NCBI GenBank assembly: GCA_047620505.1
Contig: JBLHKS010000003.1
Location: 1 to 64,000, forward strand
From: JBLHKS01 sp047620505
GTDB taxonomy: Bacteria; Verrucomicrobiota; Verrucomicrobiia; Verrucomicrobiales; DEV007
Reading direction: 5' to 3'
Length of the DNA stretch: 64,000 nt
The notes beneath the pieces were generated by a model. The model was not told the DNA's origin. It made no database searches and saw only the letters and a program-made list of their open reading frames with translations. The position numbers were made by a program, and so were the translations under genes. This document shows, in pieces, positions 1-9,084 of this stretch; within the stretch, counting starts at the first letter, position 1; every line of letters starts with the position of its first letter.

Positions 1-1628
1 GGAAGCGGCTTGTTGTTCGAGGAAGATGTTTTCGACGCCTGCACCAATGAGTTCGTAAGCGTGGGCCCGCGATGAGGCCCTTGCGAGGATTTCGAGATTC
101 GGGAAATGTTTGTGAATGGCGTGGACGATTTCGATCGATTTATCATCCCCTTCGACCGCAAGAATGAAAAGCTTGGCTTTGTCTGCGCCCGCTGCGTGGA
201 GCAGATCAGGGCGAGAAGCATCGCCATAAAAGACCTTCAGGCCGAGCTTTCGAAGCATCTCGACGTGGTCGGAATCGTATTCGAGAACGGTGGTCTGAAT
301 CGCGCAGCTGCGAAGAAAACGCCCTACGACATTGCCGAAACGACCGAAGCCAGCGATGATAACCGGCGCATCTTCATCCATCTGATCCGGCTCGCGAGTC
401 TCCTCCGGTTCAGCGGCCGCAAAACGCGGTAGAATCAGTTTTTCGTGAAGAATAAAGAGTAGCGGAGTGATCGCCATGCTCAGCGCGACGGCAGCGATCA
501 ATGGCTTTGCAAGCTCCACGGTTAGAATGCCGTTTCCAGTTGCGAAGCCGAAAAGGACGAAGGCAAACTCGCCGCCTTGAGACAATGCCAGGGCGAAGAG
601 CGTGTTTTGATTCAGCCCCATCTTGGAGACTCTTCCGAGCCCAAACAGCACTGCGGTTTTTATGCCTAACAAGCCGAGAACCAGGCCAACGATGAGGAGA
701 GGTTTGGATGCGATCAGCGCAAAGTCGATGCTGGCTCCGACTGCGATGAAGAAGAGGCCAAGAAGCAGGCCTTTGAACGGTTCGATGTCGCTTTCGAGCT
801 CGTGGCGGAATTCGCTTTCGGCAAGAACGACACCTGCGAGGAAAGTCCCGAGTGCGGGCGAAAGGCCGACCTTCGTCATGAGCACGGCGATGGCGATGAT
901 GAGGAGAAGCGCGGCTGCAGTGAAGATTTCGCGAAGGCCAGTTTTCGCGATGAGCCGGAAAACATGTCCGATCACAAATCGCCCTGCCAGAATCACAACG
1001 GCCACGGCGGCGAGGGTGACGAGCGCCTGTACCCAACCGGGTAAGCCCGCCGTCCACGTCGTCGAGTGCGATCCGTCTTCTCCGTGATGAGCTTCGCCGG
1101 TGTGCAACGTCGCCAGCAACGGAAGGAGCGCGAGAATTGGGATAACGGCGATGTCTTGAAAGAGGAGGACAGCGAACGATTTCTGCCCGGCGTCGCATTT
1201 GAGATAACCCTTTTCGGTCAGCGTCTGAATCACGATCGCAGTCGAGGAAAGGGCGAGAATCAGCCCGATCGCGAGCGCCATTTGCCAAGCGATCCCGAAG
1301 GTCATAGCGACTCCTGTGATCAACCAGCGAACAGCAAAACCTGCATCCCGCCGATCCCGAGAATCGGGCCTCGCATTTTTCAGAGGCGACTCGGCTGAAG
1401 CTCTAGTCCGACGAGAAAAAGCATCATCACCACGCCGAATTCCGCGAAGTGCATGACATCGCTCGAGTTCTTGCTGCCGATCCAGCCAAGCACGAACGGC
1501 CCGATCAAAACACCGGCAATGAGATACCCTAACACGCTTCCCAGCCCGAGCCGTTTGGCGATCGGAACCGAGACAACCGCGGCCGTGAGGTAGACGAGCG
1601 CTTGGAGGAAAAGATCTTCGTTGTGCAT
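1..1628 (-). pseudogene. KefB/KefC-type K+/H+ antiporter (CPA2 + RCK), broken, runs off left edge
   Basis: Glutathione-regulated potassium efflux antiporter of the inner membrane. The start at 1626-1628 gives an intact N-terminus with membrane helices and the family stretch GYLIAGVLIGPFVLG. After LQPSRL a TGA stop lies at 1380-1382, where relatives usually have Trp. The same frame then reads KMRGPILGIGGMQVLLFAG, and a one-base slip near 1321-1332 is needed to continue into LITGVAMTFGIAWQMA. From there the frame is open to position 1 and encodes more helices, then an RCK nucleotide-binding domain (GFGRFGNVVG near 320-350) reaching RAHAYELIGAG at the edge. The KefF/KefG-like partner lies 3 bp upstream. 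Two lesions within about 60 bp mean either a true pseudogene or consensus errors. The family is clear; KefB versus KefC is not resolved. Confidence 0.8.
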
Positions 1629-1631
1629 CGG

Positions 1632-2231
1632 TCAGGGGCGGATGAAATCGACGTCAAGTTTGGGTGCAGAGGCCGCGCGCGACAGATTCAGTCGATCGTC
1701 GCGAAGCGCCTCGATCAGCCGACGATAGTCATCGCAATGGCTTAGCATGTCTGCCTCCGAATTGATCTCGTGTGTCCCGTGAACAATAAATGGAGCGAGG
1801 TAAGTCATCTCGCAGAGCGTGCAAGTCTGTTCGAGCGGGGCCAGCAGCTGCCGGATCGTGAATCGATTCGAACCCTCCGGCGTGTAGGCATCTTCGCTGC
1901 CGCCGGTTGTGATCGCTTGGAACGCAAACTTGCCCGCGAGCGCATTTCCTCCGTTTCCGAAGGCCCATCCGTGTGTCAGAACCAGATCCTGCCACTCCTT
2001 CAAGATCGCCGGTGTTGAGTACCAGAAGAGTGGATGTTGGAAAAGAATGACGTCGTGATCGACCAGCAGCTGCTGTTCGCGCTCAACATCGATGAGGAAG
2101 TCCGGGTAGACTTCGTAGAGATCGTTGAACGTGACGCCATCGATGTCCTCGACCGCACGGACGAGATGCCGATTGACGGTTGAGCGCTGGAAAGCGGGGT
2201 GCGCGACTTGAACCAGGATACGCTTAGGCAT
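1632..2231 (-). CDS. KefF/KefG-like NAD(P)H:quinone oxidoreductase, Kef ancillary subunit
   Basis: Flavodoxin-fold FMN protein of 199 residues, the usual KefF/KefG length. These proteins bind the cytoplasmic face of the Kef antiporter and are needed for full efflux activity; KefF also reduces quinones. Visible family motifs are ILVQVAHP at the N-terminus, QHPLFWYSTPAILKEWQD near residue 85, GWAFG and the glycine-rich ITTGGSEDAY. It ends 3 bp before the antiporter start on the same strand, so the two are probably cotranscribed, with this gene first. The start ATG is at 2229-2231 and I see no strong ribosome binding site. Codons for QQLL carry a copy of the dispersed palindrome, and codons for RQLL a near copy at 1843. 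Confidence 0.85.
   Translation of the reverse strand: MPKRILVQVAHPAFQRSTVNRHLVRAVEDIDGVTFNDLYEVYPDFLIDVEREQQLLVDHDVILFQHPLFWYSTPAILKEWQDLVLTHGWAFGNGGNALAGKFAFQAITTGGSEDAYTPEGSNRFTIRQLLAPLEQTCTLCEMTYLAPFIVHGTHEINSEADMLSHCDDYRRLIEALRDDRLNLSRAASAPKLDVDFIRP
2065..2074. repeat. AGCAGCTGCT palindrome, copy 1 (12-mer CAGCAGCTGCTG)
   Basis: In KefF/KefG-like gene, codons for QQLL. Confidence 0.95.
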
Positions 2232-2356
2232 GGATCGGGCAGGGTTAGTCGAATCAACTTTCAGCGCAAGGTGTCACTGACGATTGGCTGAAAGCGATCG
2301 CCTTGGCGGGCAGGAACAGTTCGTAAGATTTTGCGTCGATTCGACGTTTGGGGACC

Positions 2357-5347
2357 ATGCATTTTCTCTCCAAGCGACTGCTTCCGGTTTTCCTGTGCCT
2401 CGGCGGGATCTCCGCGTTCGCTGCGCCGCTGGATTACAATTTCGACGTTCAGCCGATCCTCTCGGAGAACTGTTTTTTCTGCCACGGCCCCGACGCCGCG
2501 AACCGCAAAGGCGACCTCCGGCTCGATGTCCGCGAGGCTGCGATTGAGGCGGGCGTGATCGTTCCGGGCAAGCCGGATGAAAGCGAATTGATCAAGCGAA
2601 TTCTCACGAGCGATCCGGACGATTTGATGCCGCCACCGGACAGCCATCGTCGCCTGACAAGCCTACAAAAAGAGACGCTGCGCCAGTGGATCGCCGAAGG
2701 CGCAGAATACAAAGGGCACTGGGCCTTCATTTCGCTCAAGACAGCCGAAATCCCGCACGGAGACGAGCCGAATCCGATCGATCGGTTTGTGCGTGAGGGC
2801 CTGACCGAAAAGCAGCTGGAAATGCAGCCTCGAGCTGAGGCAATTCGCTTAGCACGACGTGTCAGCTTTGATCTGACAGGCCTGCCGCCGACAGCTGCGC
2901 AAATCGCGATGGATTACGAAAAACTCGTCGAGCAGCTGCTGGCGTCCGAGACCTTCGGCGAGCGAATGGCCACGCCGTGGCTTGACCTCGCGCGTTATGC
3001 CGACACCTACGGTTTTCAGGTCGATCGCGACCGGAACGTCTGGCCCTGGCGCGATTGGGTGATCAAGGCGTTTAACGAAAATTTGCCGTTCGATCAATTC
3101 CTGACCTGGCAGCTCGCTGGCGATCTTTTGCCGAACGCGACTGACGAGCAGCTGCTGGCGACGACCTTCTGCCGACTGCATCAGCAGAAGGTCGAGGGCG
3201 GATCGACGGAGGAGGAATTTCGCGTCGAGTACGTTGCCGATCGGATCCAGACAATCGCGACGGCGACGATGGGCTTAACTTGGGAGTGCGCGCGCTGCCA
3301 CGACCACAAGTACGATCCGATCACGCAGAAAAATTATTACGAGATGTTCGCGTTTTTTGACGACATCGACGAAGCCGGTCTCTACTCGTATTTCACGCCG
3401 TCCGTGCCGACGCCGACGATGATGTTGACCAGCGATGCTCAGAAGACGCAGATCGCGGATTTGCGCGCGGCGGTCGCGGCTGAGGAAACGAAGCTGGCAA
3501 AAATCACGAGCGAAGCCGAGCCGAAACCGCTTGCGGATGAGTTGGGGCATTTCGATTTCGAGAAAGTCGAGGGCGGGAAAATCGCAGACCTCGTTGGAGA
3601 GAAACCCGCTTCGACTTCGGCTGCGAACACGCTGGTCGAGGGCAAATCCGGCCAGGCGATTCAGCTGACGGGCGACGATGCAGTGAAGCTGGAATTTGGC
3701 AATTTCACCCGGCACGAACCGTTCTCGATCGCGCTCTGGATGTGGACTCCAGATGTGAAGGAGCGCGCTGTGATTTTTCACCGTTCACGCGCGTGGACGG
3801 ACGCCGGAAGCCGTGGCTACGAGCTTTTGTTAGAGGACGGAAAGCCGAGCTGGGCGCTGATCCATTTTTGGCCTGGCAACGCGATTCGAATCCAGACGAA
3901 AGCCGCGTTGCCGCTGAAAACCTGGACGCACGTCGCCGTGAGTTCCGACGGTTCGAGCCGGGCGGACGGCCTGCGGATTTTCGTCGACGGCAAGCCGGCC
4001 GATTTTGAACTTGTGATGGACAACCTGACGAAGAACATCACAGGAGGCGGCGGCGACAACATCACGATTGGCGAGAGATTTCGCGATCGCGGTTTCAAAG
4101 GCGGGCGCGTCGACGAGTTCCGGGTTTTCAATCGCGAGCTGACTGAATTCGAAGTCGCGAAGTTGGCTGGCGTCGATGCTCAGCCTTCTGAGCCCGATGC
4201 GCTCGCGGCGGACGAGGCCTACCGTCAGCAGCTGCTGGCTTTGTCGACCGCGCGGAAGAAACTCGGCGATGTGCTCGACAAGGCGCAAGAAATTATGGTG
4301 ATGCGAGAGTCGCCCAAGCCGAAACAGGCCTTTTTGCTCGAACGCGGAGCCTACGACGCTCATGGCGAAAAAGTTGATCCCGGCACGCCCGCAGCACTGC
4401 CGCCGTTCCCGGATGACTTGCCGCGAAACCGGCTCGGCTACGCGAAGTGGCTGACCGATCCAGCTCACCCGCTTACCGCGCGGGTTGCTGTGAATCATTT
4501 CTGGAAGAGCTGCTTTGGAACCGGGTTAGTCGCGACTCCGGAGGATTTTGGAAGCCAGGGCGCGCGACCAGAATATCCAAAACTGCTGGACTGGCTCTCG
4601 AACGAATTCATCGAGAGCGGCTGGGACGTGAAGCACATCATGAAGCTGATCGTGACCTCACAAACCTATCAACAACGCAGCTTCGCCGATTCGAAATTGA
4701 TGGCTGATGATCCAAAGAACCGCTTCCTCGCTCGCGGTCCGCGACACCGTCTGTCCGCTGAAATGATCCGCGACAACGCGCTCGCTGCGAGTGGCCTGCT
4801 GGTTCAAAAGATTGGAGGCGCGCCTGTCCGGCCTTACGAACTTGCCGAGTCCTTCAAACCAAGTAAGCCGGGAAGCGGCGAGGCTTTGCATCGGAGGAGC
4901 GTCTACACTTATTGGAAACGAACTGGGCCCGCGCCCGCGATGATGGCGTTCGATGCGGTCAAGCGCGACGTCTGCTCAGCGCAGCGGGAAACGACGTCAA
5001 CGCCGCTCCAGGCGCTCGTGCTTTTGAACGGTCCGCAGTTCGTCGAAGCGGCACGGATGCTCGGCGAGAATTCGTGGAAGGCAGCCGAAGGCGATCCTGA
5101 CAAAGCCATAAAATCCACGTTCGCCGCGCTGACGAGCCGGGAGGCCAACGACCGCGAGTTGGCAATTCTACGCTCGATGTTTGACGAGCAGTTGGCTCAC
5201 TTTCGAGAGCAGGAGGCCGAGGCGAAAGAGTTTCTCGGCGTTGGCGAAACGAAGCGCGATGAGTCGATTCCGGTGCCCGAAGCGGCGGCCATCGGCGTTG
5301 TCGCCAAAGCGCTCATGAGCTACGATGAATCCGTAATGAAACGATGA
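2357..5347 (+). CDS. PSD1-type secreted protein: cytochrome c (PSCyt1), DUF1549, LamG, DUF1553
   Basis: Large exported protein of 996 residues from the ATG at 2357; an in-frame TTG nine bases upstream is less likely. Domain order: signal peptide (about 1-23), Planctomycete-type cytochrome c domain with heme motif CFFCHG (CxxCH at residues 39-43), DUF1549 (about 135-340) ending in CARCHDHKYDPI, a LamG/concanavalin-like insert (about 400-600) and DUF1553 (about 690-950). The biochemical role of the family is not established; it is abundant in PVC bacteria and is proposed to act in the periplasm on complex polymers. It overlaps the DUF1501 gene by ATGATGA, so translation is probably coupled. Three dispersed palindromes lie inside it. 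A homologous pair sits at 51.6-56.0 kb in the opposite gene order. Confidence 0.92.
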   Translation: MHFLSKRLLPVFLCLGGISAFAAPLDYNFDVQPILSENCFFCHGPDAANRKGDLRLDVREAAIEAGVIVPGKPDESELIKRILTSDPDDLMPPPDSHRRLTSLQKETLRQWIAEGAEYKGHWAFISLKTAEIPHGDEPNPIDRFVREGLTEKQLEMQPRAEAIRLARRVSFDLTGLPPTAAQIAMDYEKLVEQLLASETFGERMATPWLDLARYADTYGFQVDRDRNVWPWRDWVIKAFNENLPFDQFLTWQLAGDLLPNATDEQLLATTFCRLHQQKVEGGSTEEEFRVEYVADRIQTIATATMGLTWECARCHDHKYDPITQKNYYEMFAFFDDIDEAGLYSYFTPSVPTPTMMLTSDAQKTQIADLRAAVAAEETKLAKITSEAEPKPLADELGHFDFEKVEGGKIADLVGEKPASTSAANTLVEGKSGQAIQLTGDDAVKLEFGNFTRHEPFSIALWMWTPDVKERAVIFHRSRAWTDAGSRGYELLLEDGKPSWALIHFWPGNAIRIQTKAALPLKTWTHVAVSSDGSSRADGLRIFVDGKPADFELVMDNLTKNITGGGGDNITIGERFRDRGFKGGRVDEFRVFNRELTEFEVAKLAGVDAQPSEPDALAADEAYRQQLLALSTARKKLGDVLDKAQEIMVMRESPKPKQAFLLERGAYDAHGEKVDPGTPAALPPFPDDLPRNRLGYAKWLTDPAHPLTARVAVNHFWKSCFGTGLVATPEDFGSQGARPEYPKLLDWLSNEFIESGWDVKHIMKLIVTSQTYQQRSFADSKLMADDPKNRFLARGPRHRLSAEMIRDNALAASGLLVQKIGGAPVRPYELAESFKPSKPGSGEALHRRSVYTYWKRTGPAPAMMAFDAVKRDVCSAQRETTSTPLQALVLLNGPQFVEAARMLGENSWKAAEGDPDKAIKSTFAALTSREANDRELAILRSMFDEQLAHFREQEAEAKEFLGVGETKRDESIPVPEAAAIGVVAKALMSYDESVMKR
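2931..2940. repeat. AGCAGCTGCT palindrome, copy 2
   Basis: In PSD1 gene, codons for EQLL (flanks G/G). Confidence 0.95.
3147..3156. repeat. AGCAGCTGCT palindrome, copy 3
   Basis: In PSD1 gene, codons for EQLL, 216 bases from copy 2, the shortest spacing seen. Confidence 0.95.
4227..4236. repeat. AGCAGCTGCT palindrome, copy 4 (12-mer)
   Basis: In PSD1 gene, codons for QQLL. Confidence 0.95.
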
Positions 5348-6759
5348 TGATTTCGCGTCGCAAACTTCTTAATAATTTCGGCATGGGGCTCGGCGGCATC
5401 GCGCTTGCCGATCTCATGAATCCGGCTTCGGCCTCAGCAGCTGCTGGCGGGACTCTGGGCGGCCAGCCGCATTTTGCGCCGAAGGCCAAGCGCGTGATTT
5501 ATCTTTTCCAAAGTGGAGGTCCGGCTCAGCATGACCTTTTCGATTACAAGCCGATCCTGAACGAAAAGCACGGCGAGCAGTTGCCCGAGGAAGTGAGACG
5601 CGGACAGCGCCTGACCGGGATGTCGGGAAACCAGTCGAGTCTCCCGCTGGCTGGTTCGCCGTTCAAGTTTGCTCAGCACGGCGAGTCAGGCCAATGGATG
5701 AGCGAGTTGCTCCCTCACACGGCCAAAATCGCCGACGAAATCTGCGTGGTCCGCTCGATGCACACCGAGGCGATCAACCACGGTCCGGGCGTGACGTTTT
5801 TCCAAACGGGCGCGCAGATCGCAGGCAGGCCAAGCATGGGGGCGTGGCTCGATTACGGCTTAGGATCGGACAACGCGGATCTACCGTCGTTCGTTGTGCT
5901 GATCACGAAAGGGAAGGGCGGACAGCCGCTGCTTTCGCGACTTTGGGGCAGTGGATTTTTGCCGAGCGAGCACCAGGGCGTTCGATTCCGTTCTGGCGAG
6001 GATCCTGTGCTTTACCTGAGTAATCCAAAAGGCATTAGCCGCGACAGCCGCCGGATGATGCTCGACCGACTCCGCGATTTACACAATTTGCAGTTCGATG
6101 GCTTGCCCGATGCGGCGATCCAGACTCGAATCGCGCAGTACGAAATGGCCTACCGAATGCAAAGCTCGGTTCCGGACGTTGCCGATTTTTCGAGCGAGCC
6201 TGACCACATTTTCGATTCGTACGGCGAAGGTTCGCGTGAGCCTGGAACGTTCGCGGCGAACTGTCTGATGGCGCGGCGGCTCGCGGAGCGCGGGGTGAAA
6301 TTCATCCAGCTTTATCATCAAGGTTGGGATCAGCACGGCGGCCTTCCGGGCGCTTTGCCGAAGCAAACGAAGGAAACGGATCAGCCAGCAGCTGCTCTGG
6401 TCAATGATTTGAAACAACGCGGTCTGCTGGACGAAACGCTCGTGATCTGGGGCGGCGAATTTGGCCGCACGAACTACTGCCAGGGCAAGCTGACGGCGAA
6501 CAATTTTGGCCGCGATCATCACCCGCGCTGCTTTTCGATCTGGATGGCTGGCGGCGGAATTAAGCCGGGAATGAGCTGGGGCGAGACCTGCGATTACGGC
6601 TACAACATCGTGAGCGATCCGGTTCACGTTCACGATTTCCACGCGACGATTCTGCACTTGTTAGGGATTCAGCACGAGCGGTTGACGTATCGATTCCAAG
6701 GGCGGCAGTTTCGACTAACCGATGTCCACGGGCATGTCGTGAAGGACATTCTGGCGTGA
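5344..6759 (+). CDS. DUF1501 family protein with Tat signal
   Basis: 471 residues, related to the alkaline phosphatase/sulfatase superfamily. The N-terminus MMISRRKLLNNFGMG has the twin-arginine export motif, so the protein is probably folded before export to the periplasm. Typical DUF1501 stretches are FQSGGPAQHDLFDYKP, RLWGSGFLPSEHQGV, WGGEFGRTNYCQGK and the C-terminal FRLTDVHGHVVKDIL. Its start overlaps the stop of the PSD1 gene and its stop overlaps the next gene's GTG start, making a tight operon. DUF1501 and PSD1 proteins are habitually paired, and the second pair in this window matches closely. No substrate can be read from the sequence. The Ala-Ala-Ala codons at 5436 and 6387 carry two dispersed palindromes, the first in the signal-peptide region. 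Confidence 0.9.
   Translation: MMISRRKLLNNFGMGLGGIALADLMNPASASAAAGGTLGGQPHFAPKAKRVIYLFQSGGPAQHDLFDYKPILNEKHGEQLPEEVRRGQRLTGMSGNQSSLPLAGSPFKFAQHGESGQWMSELLPHTAKIADEICVVRSMHTEAINHGPGVTFFQTGAQIAGRPSMGAWLDYGLGSDNADLPSFVVLITKGKGGQPLLSRLWGSGFLPSEHQGVRFRSGEDPVLYLSNPKGISRDSRRMMLDRLRDLHNLQFDGLPDAAIQTRIAQYEMAYRMQSSVPDVADFSSEPDHIFDSYGEGSREPGTFAANCLMARRLAERGVKFIQLYHQGWDQHGGLPGALPKQTKETDQPAAALVNDLKQRGLLDETLVIWGGEFGRTNYCQGKLTANNFGRDHHPRCFSIWMAGGGIKPGMSWGETCDYGYNIVSDPVHVHDFHATILHLLGIQHERLTYRFQGRQFRLTDVHGHVVKDILA
5436..5445. repeat. AGCAGCTGCT palindrome, copy 5 (12-mer)
   Basis: In DUF1501 signal-peptide region, Ala-Ala-Ala phase. Confidence 0.95.
6387..6396. repeat. AGCAGCTGCT palindrome, copy 6
   Basis: In DUF1501 gene, Ala-Ala-Ala phase (flanks C/C). 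Confidence 0.95.
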
Positions 6760-8231
6760 GATGGAAGCGCGCTAGACGATGGAGCGTGCTCGTGGTGCTG
6801 GTCGTCGGTAGCGCGGGATGGATCTGGTGGGTCTCTGACTGGAGTCCGTGGTTTTCATCGGCGGATGCGCCACGGCCGCGTACGCCGGCTTGGGAGCAGC
6901 GGTTTGACCCGCAGCCGATCTTGAAGCCGGGGCCAGAATTCACCGCAAGCCTGGTTGAGCTAAATTTGGATGGGCGCGTTCGAATTCATTACGATCCGCG
7001 GGAAACCGGAAGCGGCTCGGTCTGGCCATATAATCTAAGTAACTCAGCCTGGCCATCCAATCAAAACATCTGGGCTGACGAGAACGGAGTCGTCGAACTT
7101 CCGGGCGGAGGAACGGCCAGGCTCGAGGCGGTGGCGTTCGAGATCTGGGACGCGGAACGGGAAGCGCAAACTACCAAAGATCATGTGCCTGCCCACTTTC
7201 GAAACCCGACGACTCAGCAGCTGCTGACCGGCGAAGCCCGCGATGATCTGGTTAATCGGCTCGATTCGGATGCAAATCAGTTTTCAGTTTCAGAGCTTAG
7301 GGGAAGACCTCGTCTCCGCGCAGTTTTCCGTGCGGAGGATCGCGAAATCCGCTGGGTTAGGCCGGCGCTTTTTGATCGCCGGACGCACAAGAATTTTCTG
7401 GATTGGAGATCCGAAACCAGTGAGGACACGACGGTCGTCGATTTTCGACCGCTGCTCTGGCACGAGGCTCCGCTACTGATCATCTTTGACTTGGCGATCG
7501 GTCCGCCGGTCGAGTTTCACATTCCGGCTGAGCCGAACTGGCAGGCCGACATGGATGAATTTCGAATTCAACTTCTTGGGGTGACTGACGGGCAATTCAA
7601 ATTCTTCAGACCACATCGCTATCACAAGGGCGAAGGCGCGCTGACGGTTGATGCGGCCTCGGCAGGCTCCACAGCGGTTTTTCTTTTCGATCCAAGCATT
7701 TATGGCTACCTCATGGACATCACCGCTGTCGGTTCTGATGGCACGATCGAGACGCAAAAAATCCCCAAAGGCGATCAGCGCTGCAATCTTCGATTTGTTT
7801 CGTTTTCCACGCTGAATGCGGATGAGATCACGGCGTTTCGTGGTCGATACCTTTCGAACTACGTCCGCGCCATTTTTCCGATCGATCGGCTGGCGGGAAT
7901 TCCGGAAGCTAACCAAAATATCGAAAATTTGTTCAATGTCAGGATTCCGTATGCCCGCGTTGAGCGCATGCAGTCTTTCCAAGTGCTGATCGGAGGCGCG
8001 ACTCAGATGGAAATGATGAGCTGGGGCGAAATGCGAGACGATCAGCTCGACGGCTACTTTCCTAAAACCTTCACCGACGTCACGCCTGCCGACTTGCTGG
8101 AGGAATTTCAACGCCTGAGCCCTGCCCAATCTTTTGAGACACCTCCGAACGAATTCAAGATCGTTCCACGAACCGATTTGCCGTCTGCCTGGGACAAGAC
8201 GAAAAACTGGTGGCGCGGGCTCTGGGAATGA
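6756..8231 (+). CDS. membrane-anchored protein of unknown function
   Basis: 491 residues that I do not recognise. The GTG start at 6756 overlaps the stop of the DUF1501 gene (GTGA). The first 30 residues are a basic stretch followed by one hydrophobic segment (WSVLVVLVVGSAGWIWW), so this is likely a signal anchor with a periplasmic body. The rest is soluble-looking, rich in Trp and acidic residues, with no cysteine pairs, repeats or catalytic motif I can name. It ends 13 bp before the panC start and so sits inside the PSD1-DUF1501-panC-nadB run. A link to the PSD1 system is suggested only by position. The Gln-Gln-Leu-Leu codons at 7216 hold a dispersed palindrome. Confidence 0.75.
   Translation: MRWKRARRWSVLVVLVVGSAGWIWWVSDWSPWFSSADAPRPRTPAWEQRFDPQPILKPGPEFTASLVELNLDGRVRIHYDPRETGSGSVWPYNLSNSAWPSNQNIWADENGVVELPGGGTARLEAVAFEIWDAEREAQTTKDHVPAHFRNPTTQQLLTGEARDDLVNRLDSDANQFSVSELRGRPRLRAVFRAEDREIRWVRPALFDRRTHKNFLDWRSETSEDTTVVDFRPLLWHEAPLLIIFDLAIGPPVEFHIPAEPNWQADMDEFRIQLLGVTDGQFKFFRPHRYHKGEGALTVDAASAGSTAVFLFDPSIYGYLMDITAVGSDGTIETQKIPKGDQRCNLRFVSFSTLNADEITAFRGRYLSNYVRAIFPIDRLAGIPEANQNIENLFNVRIPYARVERMQSFQVLIGGATQMEMMSWGEMRDDQLDGYFPKTFTDVTPADLLEEFQRLSPAQSFETPPNEFKIVPRTDLPSAWDKTKNWWRGLWE
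7216..7225. repeat. AGCAGCTGCT palindrome, copy 7 (12-mer)
   Basis: In the membrane-anchored orphan gene, codons for QQLL. Confidence 0.95.
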
Positions 8232-8244
8232 TGAATCCAATGGC

Positions 8245-9084
8245 ATGACCGTCGTCCTGACTCCAGCTGAACTCCGAGCCGAACTCGCTCGTCGGTCGAG
8301 GCCGGTCGTTTTCGTTCCGACGATGGGCGCGCTGCACGAGGGACACGTTTCGCTGATGCGGATCGCCCGCGAGCGCGGTTCGACAGTCGTGGCGAGCATT
8401 TACGTCAACCCGATGCAATTCGGACCGTCCGAAGATCTCGACGCCTACCCGAAACCCTTGGAATCCGATTTGGAGAAGTGTGAGGCCGTCGGCGTCGATC
8501 TGGTTTTCACGCCGCCGACGCTTTACGCGGACGACTCCACGATTTCGATTCACGAAAGCCGCCTTTCTTTCGGTCTTTGCGGTGCGAGTCGGCCCGGGCA
8601 TTTCGATGGCGTTTGCACGGTCGTGGCCAAACTCTTTAACCTCGTCCAGCCGGATGCGGCCGTTTTTGGCGAGAAGGATTTCCAGCAACTCGCGGTGATT
8701 CGGCGGATGGTTCGGGATCTGGATTTTCCAGTCGAAATCATCGGCGGTCCGATCATTCGTGAGTCGGATGGGCTGGCGATGAGTTCGAGAAATGTCTACC
8801 TTTCGCCTGACGAACGCAGCCAGGCCGTCGTCCTCAATCGAACGCTGGCCAGAGCCCGCGAAGCCATCGAGAACGGCGAGCGAAGCGCCGCGGCGATCGA
8901 GAAACAAATCCGGGAGCACCTCGAATTCGGGGAAATCGACTACGTCGCCGTGGTCGATCCGGACACGCTCGAACCTCTCGAAGAAGTCGGCCAGCAGCTG
9001 CTGGTTGCGATCGCAGTTTTCTTCGGGAAGACGCGGTTGATTGACAACCTCTGCCTGCGGTCGTTGGATGCGGCGAAATCATGA
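8245..9084 (+). CDS. panC: pantothenate synthetase
   Basis: Condenses pantoate and beta-alanine with ATP to pantothenate, the precursor of coenzyme A, in the cytosol. The 279 residues match the usual length of about 280. The nucleotidyltransferase signature PTMGALHEGH (H31 and H34) is followed by YVNPMQFGP, FGEKDFQQL and the MSSRN loop. I chose the ATG at 8245 because it gives the canonical N-terminus MTVVLTPAEL; an earlier in-frame start at 8134 would overlap the upstream gene by about 100 bases. The stop overlaps the nadB start by ATGA, so the two cofactor genes are probably translated together. The QQLL codons near the C-terminus hold a dispersed palindrome. Confidence 0.95.
   Translation: MTVVLTPAELRAELARRSRPVVFVPTMGALHEGHVSLMRIARERGSTVVASIYVNPMQFGPSEDLDAYPKPLESDLEKCEAVGVDLVFTPPTLYADDSTISIHESRLSFGLCGASRPGHFDGVCTVVAKLFNLVQPDAAVFGEKDFQQLAVIRRMVRDLDFPVEIIGGPIIRESDGLAMSSRNVYLSPDERSQAVVLNRTLARAREAIENGERSAAAIEKQIREHLEFGEIDYVAVVDPDTLEPLEEVGQQLLVAIAVFFGKTRLIDNLCLRSLDAAKS
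8993..9002. repeat. AGCAGCTGCT palindrome, copy 8 (12-mer)
   Basis: In panC, codons for QQLL. Confidence 0.95.

Noticed and set aside
304..311. GCAGCTGC as a shorter version of the palindrome
   Set aside because: Only the 8-base core is kept here; shorter cores occur near background and were not counted.
410..1288. A 292-codon minus-strand frame at the left end
   Set aside because: Arg/Ser-rich frame in another phase of the Kef antiporter; the Kef frame holds all recognisable motifs.
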